From Kiritimatiellia bacterium (GTDB lineage Bacteria; Verrucomicrobiota; Kiritimatiellia; RFP12; UBA1067): a DNA stretch of 34,475 bases. Below are positions 7,824 to 15,452 of the stretch, one piece after another. The translations under genes were made by a program, and so were the position numbers. Under the pieces are notes generated by a model. It worked only from the letters and a program-made list of their open reading frames with translations, was not told where the DNA came from and made no database searches. Location: NCBI GenBank assembly GCA_028686345.1, contig JAQUCE010000054.1, forward strand, positions 1 through 34,475, in the 5' to 3' direction. The stretch's first letter is position 1, and every line of letters starts with the position of its first letter.

Positions 7824-9206
7824 ATGAACCGAAGAAGTTTCATAAAAACAGCATCGCTGGCAATGGCCAGCGCCGCAGCTGGTTGCAAATCAACATCGGC
7901 CGCGGCGGGCAGCACTGCGAAAAAGTCGATCGCAATTGAAAACACAGGTTGCGATTTCCAGCGGGAACCGCTGATTCGGCCCTTTGGGTTCAAGGGCGGC
8001 GCGCTCAACACCCTTTGGCAGAGCGCCGCAATGGTGCAGTCAACCAGTGGTAAACGCGGTATTGGACTCAGCACCTACAGTGTGCTTTGGAGTGATGCGC
8101 AAGTTTTTGTTGCCAACTCCGAGAGCGGTGGTAACGCTCTGATGTTCGCTATGACCAACCATGCCCTCAATCTGCTTAAAGGTCACTCTTTCACCGATCC
8201 TGTGGCGTTGAATGACGAGCTCTTCCACGAGGTGTTTGAGTATGGCAAAAAAATCAGCGGCAGGCCTGAGCTGCGTCCGACCTTTGCGCTCAACGCGCTG
8301 GTTAGCGTGGACAACGCAATCTGGCTGCTCTACGCCAAGGAGCACAAGATCACCAATTTTGATGATCTGATTCCGGAGCGCTACAAGCCAGCGCTCGCAT
8401 GCCGGCACTCCAAAGCTGCCTCAATTCCGCTGATGGCCTATAGCGTTCCGGTAGATGAGATCAAAAGTGCCGCGGATCAAGGATATTTCTTTATGAAAAT
8501 CAAGATTGGCCAGAGTGGCACGCAGGAGGAGATGCTGCGCAAAGACATGGAACGCCTCACAGCCATCCACAAAGCCTTGGACAGCTACCGCACACCTCAC
8601 ACCAAAAGCGGCAAGCTCCCCTATTACTTTGATGCTAACGGGCGTTACGAGAAAAAAACAAGCCTCCTGCGCTTATTGGATCATGCCCGTAAAATCGGCG
8701 CCTTTGACCAGATATCCGTCATTGAGGAGCCGTTTGATGAATTGCAGGATATTGACGTACATGACATCCCGGTGCGTCTGGCAGCTGATGAAAGCGCGCA
8801 TACCGACAAAGATGCTGTTGAGCGTATCCGGATGGGTTACCGCGCTATTGCGCTGAAAGCAATCGCCAAAACACTCAGCATGACAATGAAGATTGCCAAT
8901 ACAGCTAAAAAGCACGACGTGCCGTGCTTCTGCGCTGACCTCACGGTTAACCCGATCCTGATTGAGTGGAATAAAAATGTTGCGGCGCGTCTCGATCCGT
9001 TTCCCGGACTGGACGGCCTGGGCTTGCTTGAAGCCAATGGTCATCAAAACTACAAAAACTGGGAGGCCATGCGTAGCCGCCATCCCTATCCGGATGCAGC
9101 CTGGTCACATACCCGGCAGGGTGTTTTCAACCTTGACAGCGACTTCTATGACAAGAGCGGAGGTATCTTCGCAGCGCTGCCTTATTATGAAGCGATGTTC
9201 AAATAA
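7824..9206 (+). CDS. Enolase-superfamily (mandelate racemase/muconate lactonizing-like) enzyme with Tat signal
   Basis: A 460-residue protein resembling the MR/MLE branch of the enolase superfamily, whose members abstract a proton alpha to a carboxylate and handle acid sugars, dipeptides or related compounds. Expected catalytic parts are present in order: KIK (K225, K227) in FFMKIKIG, metal ligands D270 (DANG), E301 (EEPFDE) and D322 (AADES), and a second-side lysine K345 (IALKAIAK). The N-terminus has NRRSFIKT (2-9), a Tat motif, and SAAAGC with Cys21, so it may be a Tat lipoprotein, though the lipobox is atypical. AAGGAG at 7813-7818, 5 nt before ATG, supports the start. Between exported oxidoreductases it suggests periplasmic processing of sugar acids. 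Exact substrate is not inferable. Confidence 0.85.
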   Translation: MNRRSFIKTASLAMASAAAGCKSTSAAAGSTAKKSIAIENTGCDFQREPLIRPFGFKGGALNTLWQSAAMVQSTSGKRGIGLSTYSVLWSDAQVFVANSESGGNALMFAMTNHALNLLKGHSFTDPVALNDELFHEVFEYGKKISGRPELRPTFALNALVSVDNAIWLLYAKEHKITNFDDLIPERYKPALACRHSKAASIPLMAYSVPVDEIKSAADQGYFFMKIKIGQSGTQEEMLRKDMERLTAIHKALDSYRTPHTKSGKLPYYFDANGRYEKKTSLLRLLDHARKIGAFDQISVIEEPFDELQDIDVHDIPVRLAADESAHTDKDAVERIRMGYRAIALKAIAKTLSMTMKIANTAKKHDVPCFCADLTVNPILIEWNKNVAARLDPFPGLDGLGLLEANGHQNYKNWEAMRSRHPYPDAAWSHTRQGVFNLDSDFYDKSGGIFAALPYYEAMFK

Positions 9207-9281
9207 TGCATGTTGCAAGGGGGGCTCTGCGCCGCACCCTCTTGGTGGCGCGGTTGGGGCGTGTGTTGTGTAATGGCTACT

Positions 9282-10319
9282 TCACAGCGGCTGGTTGAGG
9301 GCGGTGCGTAGAGTGCGCGCAGCGCGAAGGTCACTGCCGTTGAGCCTGTTTTTTTCTCTGCCGGGCAGCTCAGGCCGGGCATAGTAGGGATAGCGGGCAG
9401 GATCATCGCCCGCAGGGATGCCACGCCAACGGCGGTAGTTCAGGCACCAGAAGGAGGGGTGTCGGCGGATCACGGTTTCAAAGAGAGAGATAATCTCTTG
9501 AGTGCGGGTGATGTCATCCACGTCAGGGTCAGGATCGAATTTTTTGAGCAGCTCGACCTTGTAGCAACCGTTTTTAAGGGGGCGCGACCATGCCACTAGA
9601 ATCGGAACCTTGAGTTTGCGGGAGAGGGTGGCCGGTCCAATCGAGACATCCACTGGGAGTCCGAAAAATGTCAGCCAGGCGCCTCCCTGGTGCACAGGGG
9701 TGTGTTGATCGACCAATAACCCCAGGCTGGAGCCATGGCGCAGGGCATAAACTAAGTGGCGCAGCGCGCCCTCACTTGGAACAATCTTCTGGCCAATCAC
9801 CGAGCGGGTCTGGGATAGTCGCGCGGTCATGGCGGAGGAGCCGATACTTTGCATCACGGTCATCATGGGCACCCCGTTCAGGACGCAGGTTTGCGAGAGC
9901 ATCTCCCAGTTGCCGATGTGCGCACTGATATTGATCGAGGGCATTGACTCCTTTACCAGAGCAATCACGGCAGGGTCAACAACGGTCAATTGCTCAAGTC
10001 GCTGCCGACTGTTGCGTGAAGTCCAAAAAAGATCAACCAGCACCGCTGTCATATTGCGAAAACAGTGGTAGGTGATGGTTTTTTCGCGGTAAGGGGTCAG
10101 TCGATGGCCGTAGATAACCTGTAAGTTGGCTCTGGCAACTGCTTTGTCACGACTACAGAACAGCATGCCGAAATGCGCGCCAAAGCTTGCCAAGCGCCGA
10201 CACCCCTTGCGTGTGAGGCAGGGCACAATTAAAAAGGAGAGGTAGATGCCTGTCCATTCAAAGGGGCGCCTAATTTTCCTAAGTACTTTCTTTACTTTTT
10301 TAGATCCATTTTGTGCCAT
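9282..10319 (-). CDS. LpxL/HtrB-family lipid A acyltransferase
   Basis: A 345-residue member of the lysophospholipid/lipid A secondary acyltransferase family, adding acyl chains to lipid A precursors at the inner membrane. Seen: a basic N-terminus and hydrophobic segment (EWTGIYLSFLIVPCL), HIGNWE (the family HxxxxE catalytic motif), DQHTPVHQGGAWLTFFG, and WCLNYRRWR near the C-terminus, similar to the family WxHxRW signature. The open frame extends upstream to 10418, but the extra 33 residues do not resemble the family, so the ATG at 10317-10319 (MAQNGSKK) is preferred. No strong ribosome site is visible. It converges on the enolase-family gene with 75 bp between stops. Specific position and acyl chain are unknown, so no symbol is given. 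Confidence 0.85.
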   Translation of the reverse strand: MAQNGSKKVKKVLRKIRRPFEWTGIYLSFLIVPCLTRKGCRRLASFGAHFGMLFCSRDKAVARANLQVIYGHRLTPYREKTITYHCFRNMTAVLVDLFWTSRNSRQRLEQLTVVDPAVIALVKESMPSINISAHIGNWEMLSQTCVLNGVPMMTVMQSIGSSAMTARLSQTRSVIGQKIVPSEGALRHLVYALRHGSSLGLLVDQHTPVHQGGAWLTFFGLPVDVSIGPATLSRKLKVPILVAWSRPLKNGCYKVELLKKFDPDPDVDDITRTQEIISLFETVIRRHPSFWCLNYRRWRGIPAGDDPARYPYYARPELPGREKNRLNGSDLRAARTLRTALNQPL

Positions 10320-10393
10320 AAGAAACAAAACATTATCATAATTCGCTGGACAAGTGAAGATTAAAGATTGAAGTTTACAATTTTGTAATGTTC

Positions 10394-10515
10394 TAAAGCA
10401 GCTAGCCGCTGTAACCAAATGAGTTTATGTGATGTGTGGAAGTTTTTCGCCCTCACTGAAAAGTTAGTGGTTATGAGCCCGCTGCTTTAGCAACAAACGC
10501 TGCGCGTTTGGGGAA
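10394..10515 (+). repeat. R-D element, copy 1 (about 120 bp, candidate structured element)
   Basis: Opens with CTAAAGCAGC and closes with GCTGCTTTAG about 75 nt later, an exact inverted pair. GTAACCAAA sits inside the left arm. ACAAACGCTGCGCGTTTGG after the right arm forms a second hairpin. Same plan and spacing at 15217-15335 and 18497-18617. It lies upstream of the acyltransferase gene at 10319. Confidence 0.65.
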
Positions 10516-10526
10516 ATAAAGTTAGT

Positions 10527-10618
10527 TGTCCAGCCTTTCCGTGTCCGGCGTAGCCGCGAAGCGCGAAGACGGAAGGCTGCTCCAAGGCGGGTAATTGAGA
10601 GGTTACTGTAAAAGTGAT
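10527..10618 (+). repeat. R-B multi-hairpin element, copy 2 (partial)
   Basis: Contains CCAGCCTTTCCGTGTCCGG, the arm-closing GAAGACGGAAGGCTGCTCC, GCGGGTAATTGAGAGGTTAC and AAAAGTGATAATG in the same order as copy 1 (opposite strand). The CAAGCAT hairpins are missing. Confidence 0.65.
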
Positions 10619-10634
10619 AATGTAGTAGTACAAA

Positions 10635-10700
10635 ATCATAATCAATCAGTATTGTTCAGGGAAGGCCGCAAGAGACGAGGATTGAGATTAGGATTACGAC
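10635..10700 (+). repeat. R-K repeat, copy 2
   Basis: ATCAATCAGTATTGTTCAGG, AGAGACGAGGATTGAGATT and AGGATTA match 6115-6171. From here to about 10795 I see no gene or further repeat. Confidence 0.55.
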
Positions 10701-10931
10701 AAGGATTAGCCCTCTGGCAACATGTTTTTAATGATCTGGTCAGCCGCATAGCGACTGACTTCCTTCCGCGCTTGCTCCCTTGACAAGGCGCCAGACCACT
10801 GGACATAGACGTGAAAAACTTAGTTTGTTTTCCTGTACCTTTTTTTAACCACGAAAATCACGAAAAGCACGAAAGAGGTGCGTAGCTGATTTTTAACCAC
10901 AAAGGGCCTAGCGCAGCAAAGCCGCAACCAA

Positions 10932-11126
10932 TTTTTTGCCCGCGAATCTCCGCGAATATTGTGCTAAAAATACAATTCATGTTGTCAAAAGTGATCTTGT
11001 GATAAGGGTATTTCAAGCGATTAGCGACCCCGCGCATCCGTCTTCGTCCCGCAAGCGGAACTACGCCGGGACAAGTGGCGGGGATGAAATACCCTTATCC
11101 TTTCGCGGAGATTCGCGGGCAAAAAA
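10932..11126. repeat. R-F 195-bp nested palindrome
   Basis: Outer arms 10932-10956 and 11102-11126 are perfect 25-nt inverted repeats (left arm begins TTTTTTGCCCGCGAATC). Inner arms 11001-11015 and 11085-11099 (GATAAGGGTATTTCA) are perfect 15-nt inverted repeats. Further in are CCCCGC/GCGGGG and GTCCCG (11046-11051)/CGGGAC (11067-11072). The left side has a 44-nt unpaired insert (10957-11000) against 2 nt on the right. The centre resembles part of 15129-15192 in reverse orientation (CATCCGTCTTCGTCCCGCAA). Confidence 0.8.
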
Positions 11127-11220
11127 CTCTGTGTCTCTGTGAGAGATAAAAAACGTGCAAAAAAACAAGAATATGAATGATAGCAGTACAAAGAGCACAA
11201 AGAGCCGCGCCGGAGCTCGG

Positions 11221-11280
11221 CGTTTCCAGGGTTTCCCCATTTTTTACCTCAATATTTTTACCTAATAACAACGCAGTAAT
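11221..11280 (+). repeat. R-A repeat, copy 2
   Basis: CCAGGGTTTCCCCATTTTTT, then ACCTCAATATTTTTACCTAA and TAACAACGCAG match the unit at 893-940. Just upstream, 11128-11215 carries CTCTGTGAGAGATAA and GAATGATAGCAGTACAAAG, also found at 18782-18870. Confidence 0.55.
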
Positions 11281-11372
11281 CTTTGTGAACTATGTGTTCC
11301 TTGTGGTTTCAAAAATTAAAGTGCAACCATTTTGACCCCCTATGTCCAGTGATCAGGGCGCGGGAGAGGGAG

Positions 11373-11410
11373 GTCGTTCGCTATGCGGGCGACATATGTC
11401 GCTCATAGAG
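11373..11410 (+). repeat. R-L hairpin module, copy 1
   Basis: GTCGTTCGC TAT GCGGGCGAC forms a hairpin at 11373-11393, followed by ATATGTCGCTCATAGAG. The same hairpin is at 31386-31406, where its tail is displaced to about 31565-31580 by an inserted palindromic stretch. Confidence 0.5.
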
Positions 11411-11435
11411 AAAATCAGTGCCTGTCCCTAAGAAA

Positions 11436-11461
11436 ATCCAAGCTGGAAGCTTGAGGTACTG
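11436..11461 (+). repeat. R-B terminal hairpin only
   Basis: CCAAGCTGGAAGCTTGAGGT followed by ACTG is the terminal CAAGCT/AGCTTG hairpin of R-B, standing alone and ending 4 bp before the stop codon of the phospholipase D gene. Confidence 0.5.
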
Positions 11462-11464
11462 CGT

Positions 11465-12970
11465 TCAGGCAATGGGGTGGAAGAGGTTGAAAAAGTTTTC
11501 AGCCACACGCTTCCATTTGGAGCGCTGATTCCAAATAACATGTAAGACCTCTGTTGAGTGATCAAACTCATATTGGATCGCTCTTTTCAAGGTTGAGGTA
11601 AATACGCTGTCAAAGACGATTAAATTGGTCTCATAGTTAAGGTAAAGGCTGCGCGGATCCACATTCGCGCTGCCGATAATGGCCGCCTCATCGTCGATGA
11701 TAATCGCCTTAGCGTGTATGAACGGCGGGTTCCGTTCAAATATCCGCACTCCGGAGAGCAGCAGGGTTTCAAAAAGCCAGTGCGAGGCCTGTTGCAGGGA
11801 GGGATGGTTGTTCACTGCCGGAACCAGCACGCGCACATCCACGCCGCGGGCCGCGGCCGTGCGCAGGGCCAGAATCAAGGATTGCGGCGGTACAAAGTAC
11901 GGGGTGAGAATGATGAGCTGACGCTGCGCTTTGGTGACAGCGGCGAAGAGGGTGTCCAGGGCCACAGCGTTCTCAGCTTTTGTGGGCCCGCTGTTGATCA
12001 CGCGGGCAGTGCAGTCGCCATCCTGGCGCGGCTCAGGGAAGTTCGTGGCAGCGAGCAGCTGTTCCACGGGCTCGTTGGTCATATAGAACCAATCGCGCAA
12101 GAAGGTGTTTTGCAGGTCAAGAACCACCGGCCCTTTGATTCTGAAGTGAAAATCGCGTGTGCCCTCCCGCCCGTTTTTTTTAAGGTAGACATCGTGGAAG
12201 TTAATGCCGCCTGTGTAGGCAATCTCACCATCCACGATCATCAGTTTGCGGTGGCTGCGGTTATTCAACATAAATTTGCGTTGGAGCAGATTCACCTGGG
12301 AGAAGGCGGTCACCTGCATGTTGGGCACATTGCGGAAGCGCCAGAAGAGAAGCCGCAGGCTGGCTGCCGCGGAGCCGAAAGCATCATACATCAGCCGCAC
12401 CTTGACTCCCCCCTCGGCGCGCTCGGCCAGCAGAGCCATCAGCTCCTTCCCAATCGCATCGTCGGCTAGGATGTAGGTTGTGAAATGAATGTGCTTTTGG
12501 GCGCCTTTGATGGCATCGAACATCTCCTGGAACGCGTCCATGGCGTCATCCAGTAGAACAATCGAGTTGCCGCCCAGCAGAGGGTGATAACTGCCTGTGC
12601 GATCCAGGATTTGGTTGAGGCTTCCAATGGATGCGAGTAACGGGCGTGGTTGACAATCCTGCTGGTTCAGGCCGTGCGGTTGCGGCGGGAATGAAGGCAG
12701 ACGGAAAGAGTTTAAAAGTTCGTTGAAGCGCGAGTCAGAGTGCTGCTTCTCCCATCCCTTGTTGGGGGCGGTATTGATGCCAAAGAGGATATAAGCGGAG
12801 ATTCCAAGCACAGGGAAGAAGGATGCGAAAAAGATCCACAGCAAAGAGGTGCGGGAGTCGCGCGGTTTTATCAGCAGATGGGCGCAGAGAATCAGCACAC
12901 TGGAGAAGTGGAGGATTGTGCTCCACCCCAGTGTTGAGGGTGCTAAGTCTATGTGTCCTGGCGTTATCAC
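11465..12970 (-). CDS. Cardiolipin synthase-type phospholipase D protein
   Basis: A 501-residue membrane enzyme of the bacterial cardiolipin synthase type, which joins phosphatidyl groups in the inner membrane. Two N-terminal hydrophobic segments (about 17-34 and 42-64) precede two HKD motifs: H240-x-K242-x4-D247 (HRKLMIVDG) followed by GGIN, and H419-x-K421-x4-D426 (HAKAIIIDD) followed by GSAN. Both catalytic sets are complete and the length fits the family. The start is GTG at 12970, 5 nt after the TAG of the upstream 129-aa gene, with no strong ribosome site, suggesting translational coupling. It ends a minus-strand run from gmk. The cls name fits the architecture, but other two-HKD phosphatidyl transferases look alike. 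Confidence 0.88.
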   Translation of the reverse strand: MITPGHIDLAPSTLGWSTILHFSSVLILCAHLLIKPRDSRTSLLWIFFASFFPVLGISAYILFGINTAPNKGWEKQHSDSRFNELLNSFRLPSFPPQPHGLNQQDCQPRPLLASIGSLNQILDRTGSYHPLLGGNSIVLLDDAMDAFQEMFDAIKGAQKHIHFTTYILADDAIGKELMALLAERAEGGVKVRLMYDAFGSAAASLRLLFWRFRNVPNMQVTAFSQVNLLQRKFMLNNRSHRKLMIVDGEIAYTGGINFHDVYLKKNGREGTRDFHFRIKGPVVLDLQNTFLRDWFYMTNEPVEQLLAATNFPEPRQDGDCTARVINSGPTKAENAVALDTLFAAVTKAQRQLIILTPYFVPPQSLILALRTAAARGVDVRVLVPAVNNHPSLQQASHWLFETLLLSGVRIFERNPPFIHAKAIIIDDEAAIIGSANVDPRSLYLNYETNLIVFDSVFTSTLKRAIQYEFDHSTEVLHVIWNQRSKWKRVAENFFNLFHPIA

Positions 12971-12975
12971 TTGGG

Positions 12976-13365
12976 CTAACTCAATGACAGATTGCCCACG
13001 ATTTTCCAGAGGTTTCCATCGCGCTTGATCTTGAGATGGCGCTCCGGCATGGTTCGGTCAAGGCCGTCCTGGATCAGCTTCAGTGCCCTTGACTCCATTG
13101 CGTCGGTGTGCTTGTCAGCGACTGGCACTAGGGTCACAAACTCCATATTCAGGGTGTAGCCGCGCCCGTGGTCAGAGCCGAAGCCGGCCGTGAAGTTGGC
13201 GCTCACCCGCAATAATCCGTCGTTCTGCGGGTTGGTGGTGGCGCCGTGCGGCGGGCGCGCCGGGTGGTGGGGGTAGAGGTCGCCAAACTCAGATTCGAGC
13301 TGGTTGTCAACCGACCTGAGGAGTTCAAAGAGCGGCTCCTCCCATTTTGCAAGCTTAGGATTCAT
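12976..13365 (-). CDS. Conserved-looking protein of unknown function (129 aa)
   Basis: I do not recognise this family. The frame is open to 13494, but the ATG at 13363-13365 (MNPKLAKWEE) follows AAGGCAGG and overlaps the coaC stop by 11 bp, a normal operon junction, so the short form is preferred. The product is soluble-looking, with no signal peptide or membrane segment. A helix-prone start (EEPLFELLRSVDNQLESEFGD) precedes a proline/histidine-rich linker (YPHHPARPPHGATT) and a beta-rich middle (SANFTAGFG, GYTLNMEFVTLVPV), then a C-terminal part resembling a compact alpha/beta domain. It occupies the position where the CoaB half of a CoaBC fusion would lie, but nothing in it resembles CoaB. 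Confidence 0.7.
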   Translation of the reverse strand: MNPKLAKWEEPLFELLRSVDNQLESEFGDLYPHHPARPPHGATTNPQNDGLLRVSANFTAGFGSDHGRGYTLNMEFVTLVPVADKHTDAMESRALKLIQDGLDRTMPERHLKIKRDGNLWKIVGNLSLS

Positions 13366-13927
13366 TGCCTGCCTTGCTGTGCGCTCCGCTCGGTTTAAGC
13401 ACTTCGAGTATCCGCTCGTAAATATCCTCGGGGGGCGCCATGCGACCCTGGCCAATTGTGCCGCAGGCCAAGTCGCCGGATTTGGGTTCAACAAAGTGCG
13501 CCTTACGAGTTTTCAGCAGAGCGATGTTCGCCTGCGTGGCCGGGTTGTCGAACATACCGCTGTTCATGGCTGGAGCAATCAGCAGGGGGGCGCGGGTGGC
13601 GAGCACTGTTGAACACAGCATGTCATCCGAGAAGCCGTGGGCTATCTTCGCGATCACGTTGGCAGTGCAGGGGGCGATCACCAGCAGGTCGGCCTTTTCC
13701 GCGAGCGAGATGTGCTCCGGGATCCAATCTTCCGGGTCATCAAACATATTAATGGCAACAGGATTACGGGAGAGCGTCCGGAAGGTCAGCGGGGTGACGA
13801 ACTCTGCCGCGGCCGCAGTCATAATGACGTGCACATCAATCGCGTTGCTTTTGATCAGCATACGGGTCAGCTCACAGGCCTTATAGGCAGCGATAGAGCC
13901 GGTTACTCCTAGAACTACTGTTTTCAT
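13355..13927 (-). CDS. coaC: Phosphopantothenoylcysteine decarboxylase (stand-alone CoaC)
   Basis: An FMN enzyme that decarboxylates 4'-phosphopantothenoylcysteine in coenzyme A synthesis. Its 190 residues match the flavoprotein half only. Seen: GVTGSIAAYKA (7-17) for FMN binding, catalytic H72 in EHISLAEKADLLVIAPCTAN, PAMN (119-122), and the substrate clamp GDLACGTIGQGRM with Cys155. In most bacteria this domain is fused to CoaB; here the protein ends soon after the clamp and the next gene is not CoaB-like. GAGGA lies 8-12 nt before the ATG. It sits 83 bp after gmk; the gmk-coaBC neighbourhood is common in bacteria, often with rpoZ between, but no rpoZ is present in this gap. Confidence 0.92.
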   Translation of the reverse strand: MKTVVLGVTGSIAAYKACELTRMLIKSNAIDVHVIMTAAAAEFVTPLTFRTLSRNPVAINMFDDPEDWIPEHISLAEKADLLVIAPCTANVIAKIAHGFSDDMLCSTVLATRAPLLIAPAMNSGMFDNPATQANIALLKTRKAHFVEPKSGDLACGTIGQGRMAPPEDIYERILEVLKPSGAHSKAGNES

Positions 13928-14010
13928 ATTTTATTTTCCTCTGCGCAGGGAGTTGGCTGTGATTGCATCTTGTCGCCAGGGTGAGTGGCAACGGGACGAT
14001 CAGCTGGTTG

Positions 14011-14604
14011 CTACAGCGTCTCTGCGTTGTAATTAATGATATCACAAATTTTGTTAAAAGCAAGGGTGAGATCATCATTGATCAGCTGGTATCTGTACTC
14101 ACTGGCGCGCTGCATCTCCTCCTCAGCGTTTTTGAGTCGCTTTTCAATAATCGCGGATGAGTCGGTGCTACGCCCTTCCAGTCGCGCCCGTAGCTCTTCG
14201 AGCGAAGGCGGTAAGATAAAGATATCAATGAAGCCCTGCTTCAAGGGGTCATCATCCGGCAGCTCGCTGATATAGTCGCGCACCTGTTGTGCGCCGGCCA
14301 CATCGATATCCAGCAACATGCTCTGTCGGTGTTTTAAAACATCATAGACCGGCTCTTTCAAGGTGCCGTAGTAGTTTCCATGCACCTTGGCATACTCCAA
14401 AAACCGGTTCTCTCTGATCATGCGCAGGAAGCTCTCTTTTGGGTGAAAATAGTAATCAATCCCATCCTCTTCATGCAGACGTGGCTCGCGGGTGGTGCAT
14501 GACACCGAGTAACAGATCTCAGGGTAGCTCTGCAGCAGCATATCGCAGAGCGTGGTTTTGCCCGCGCCGGAGGGGGCTGAAATAACAATAAACAAGGGTT
14601 TCAT
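14011..14604 (-). CDS. gmk: Guanylate kinase
   Basis: Phosphorylates GMP to GDP with ATP; cytosolic and essential. The 197-residue length is typical. The P-loop reads APSGAGKTT (10-18), with Ala replacing the first Gly as in many homologues. GMP-binding parts follow: SCTTREPRLHEEDGIDYYF, FLEYAKVHGNYYGT, and LLDIDVAGAQQVR. The lid and C-terminal helix are intact (RLEGRSTDSSAIIEKRL). GGAG lies 8 nt before the ATG. It is the first gene of the minus-strand run gmk, coaC, 129-aa gene, phospholipase D gene, with a well-spaced promoter at 14650-14678. Confidence 0.96.
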   Translation of the reverse strand: MKPLFIVISAPSGAGKTTLCDMLLQSYPEICYSVSCTTREPRLHEEDGIDYYFHPKESFLRMIRENRFLEYAKVHGNYYGTLKEPVYDVLKHRQSMLLDIDVAGAQQVRDYISELPDDDPLKQGFIDIFILPPSLEELRARLEGRSTDSSAIIEKRLKNAEEEMQRASEYRYQLINDDLTLAFNKICDIINYNAETL

Positions 14605-14649
14605 AGGGGGTTCTCCAGATAAAAACAGGGCATTTTAAGTTTGCCCTCT

Positions 14650-14678
14650 ATTTTAGCTTTAAAGCCGAGCTGAAGCAA
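14650..14678 (-). promoter_or_regulatory. candidate sigma70-type promoter for gmk operon
   Basis: On the minus strand TTGCTT (14678-14673), a 17-bp spacer and TAAAAT (14655-14650) predict a start near 14643 and a leader of about 40 nt. The G-rich heptamer array begins 27 bp upstream of the -35 element. Confidence 0.5.
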
Positions 14679-14704
14679 TCAGAAAAGGGAGCGGGATGCG
14701 ATTG

Positions 14705-14767
14705 GGGGTCAGGGGTCAGGGTTCAGGGGTCAGGAGTCAGGGGTCAGGGGTCAGGGGTCAGGGGTCA
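14705..14767 (+). repeat. R-H heptamer tandem array (GGGGTCA x 9)
   Basis: Nine consecutive 7-bp units: seven exact GGGGTCA, one GGGTTCA and one GGAGTCA. The last four (14740-14767) are perfect, giving four G4 tracts with 3-nt loops, the classical pattern for an intramolecular G-quadruplex on the plus strand. Confidence 0.9.
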
Positions 14768-14770
14768 GTT

Positions 14771-15065
14771 TGGTCGCTTAGGCGACTAGAAAAACAATTA
14801 ATTGTTCTTTCCAAATAATTGTCTATCAAACCTTATTTCGGCTTGTTTCTCAATCATCCACCGCATAGCGGCGGATATACTGTGTTGCTTTCAGTATGTC
14901 CGCCGCTATGCGGTGGACGGAAAGAAGGGCAAGACAAATATGTTGCCAGCAATTTTGGTGCTTGATGAGCGGCCTCGACCGACGATGATGTGCGACCCGC
15001 CTTCCAGTCGTTTGGCGACTTGAAAAAACAATCAATGGTTCTTCCCGAAAAGCTGTTTGTCGACG
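14771..15065 (-). repeat. R-E element: 61-nt hairpin with flanking partial duplication
   Basis: The hairpin at 14857-14917 has 26-nt arms with one mismatch (CACCGCATAGCGGCGGATAT / GTCCGCCGCTATGCGGTG) and a 9-nt loop. With its left flank (from about 14800: TTGTTTCTCAATC, CTTATTTCGGC) it matches 24811-24930 in reverse orientation. 14771-14830 is also loosely repeated in direct orientation at 15006-15065 (CGACTAGAAAAACAATTAAT versus CGACTTGAAAAAACAATCAA). The following 15066-15210 has GTACTTGTCCGGCGTAGCCC and GGGACGAAGACGGATG, shared in inverted order with the R-F centre. Confidence 0.65.
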
Positions 15066-15216
15066 CTTGGGGCGCATTTGTGCCTGTCGCGCACCTTGCA
15101 GGTTTCATCAAAGCGGAAACGTGTAGGGTTGGCGGTACTTGTCCGGCGTAGCCCCGCTTGCGGGCGAAGCCGGGTTGCGGGACGAAGACGGATGAGCCAA
15201 GCAAAGACCATGAAAT

Positions 15217-15335
15217 CCTAAACCAGCGGAGCCGGAACCAAACTGTGCCTATGTGATATGCAAAAGTTATCTCACTCCTTGAGGAGTTGTGGGATATGCC
15301 CCGCTGGTTTAGTCAACAACGCTATGCGTTGCATA
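15217..15335 (+). repeat. R-D element, copy 2
   Basis: CTAAACCAGCGG and CCGCTGGTTTAG form a perfect 12-bp outer stem; GGAACCAAA follows the left arm, and CAACGCTATGCGTTG forms the 3' hairpin. Relative to copy 1 the stem bases differ on both sides so pairing is preserved. Confidence 0.65.
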
Positions 15336-15354
15336 GAAAAGATGGAAGTTCTTT

Positions 15355-15452
15355 CTTTTGCGCCTTTTGCGCCTTTTGCGCCTTTTTGCGGCTATTCCTT
15401 TTTCCTTTGCTTCGCTATGTTTAGCCGCAAAAAAAACGCAAAAGTCGCAAAA
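15355..15452. repeat. R-J inverted TTTTGCGCC-repeat
   Basis: Three tandem CTTTTGCGC-like units lead into CCTTTTTGCGGCT (to 15393). After about 30 bp the complement AGCCGCAAAAAAAACGCAAA continues to about 15452, forming a long imperfect stem. No protein features. From 15453 to 15628 I see nothing definite. Confidence 0.5.

Larger units (their letters stand above)
10796..11352. repeat. R-G composite segment, copy 1, with inverted ends
   Basis: Left end CCACTGGACATAGACGTG and right end CCCTATGTCCAGTGATC are inverted copies sharing CACTGGACATAG. Inside are TTTTCCTGTACC, ACCACGAAAATCACGAAA, GAGGTGCGTAGCTGATTTT, the R-F nested palindrome and an R-A unit. A second segment with related ends lies at 25003-25517. 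No transposase is encoded; the ORFs across it show no protein-family features. Confidence 0.5.

Noticed and set aside
10394..10620. R-D/R-B elements as integron attC sites
   Set aside because: They are folded and repeated, but no GTTRRRY core-site pair at the ends, no cassette-like small genes between copies and no integrase.
10595..11142. Short ORFs (62 and 68 codons) in the 10.6-11.1 kb gap
   Set aside because: They cover repeats R-B, R-K and R-F; no ribosome sites, and composition follows the palindromes.
13928..14010. rpoZ between gmk and coaC
   Set aside because: The gap is only 83 bp and has no open frame of suitable length.
14705..14767. CRISPR array
   Set aside because: The 7-bp units are contiguous without spacers; no cas genes in the window.
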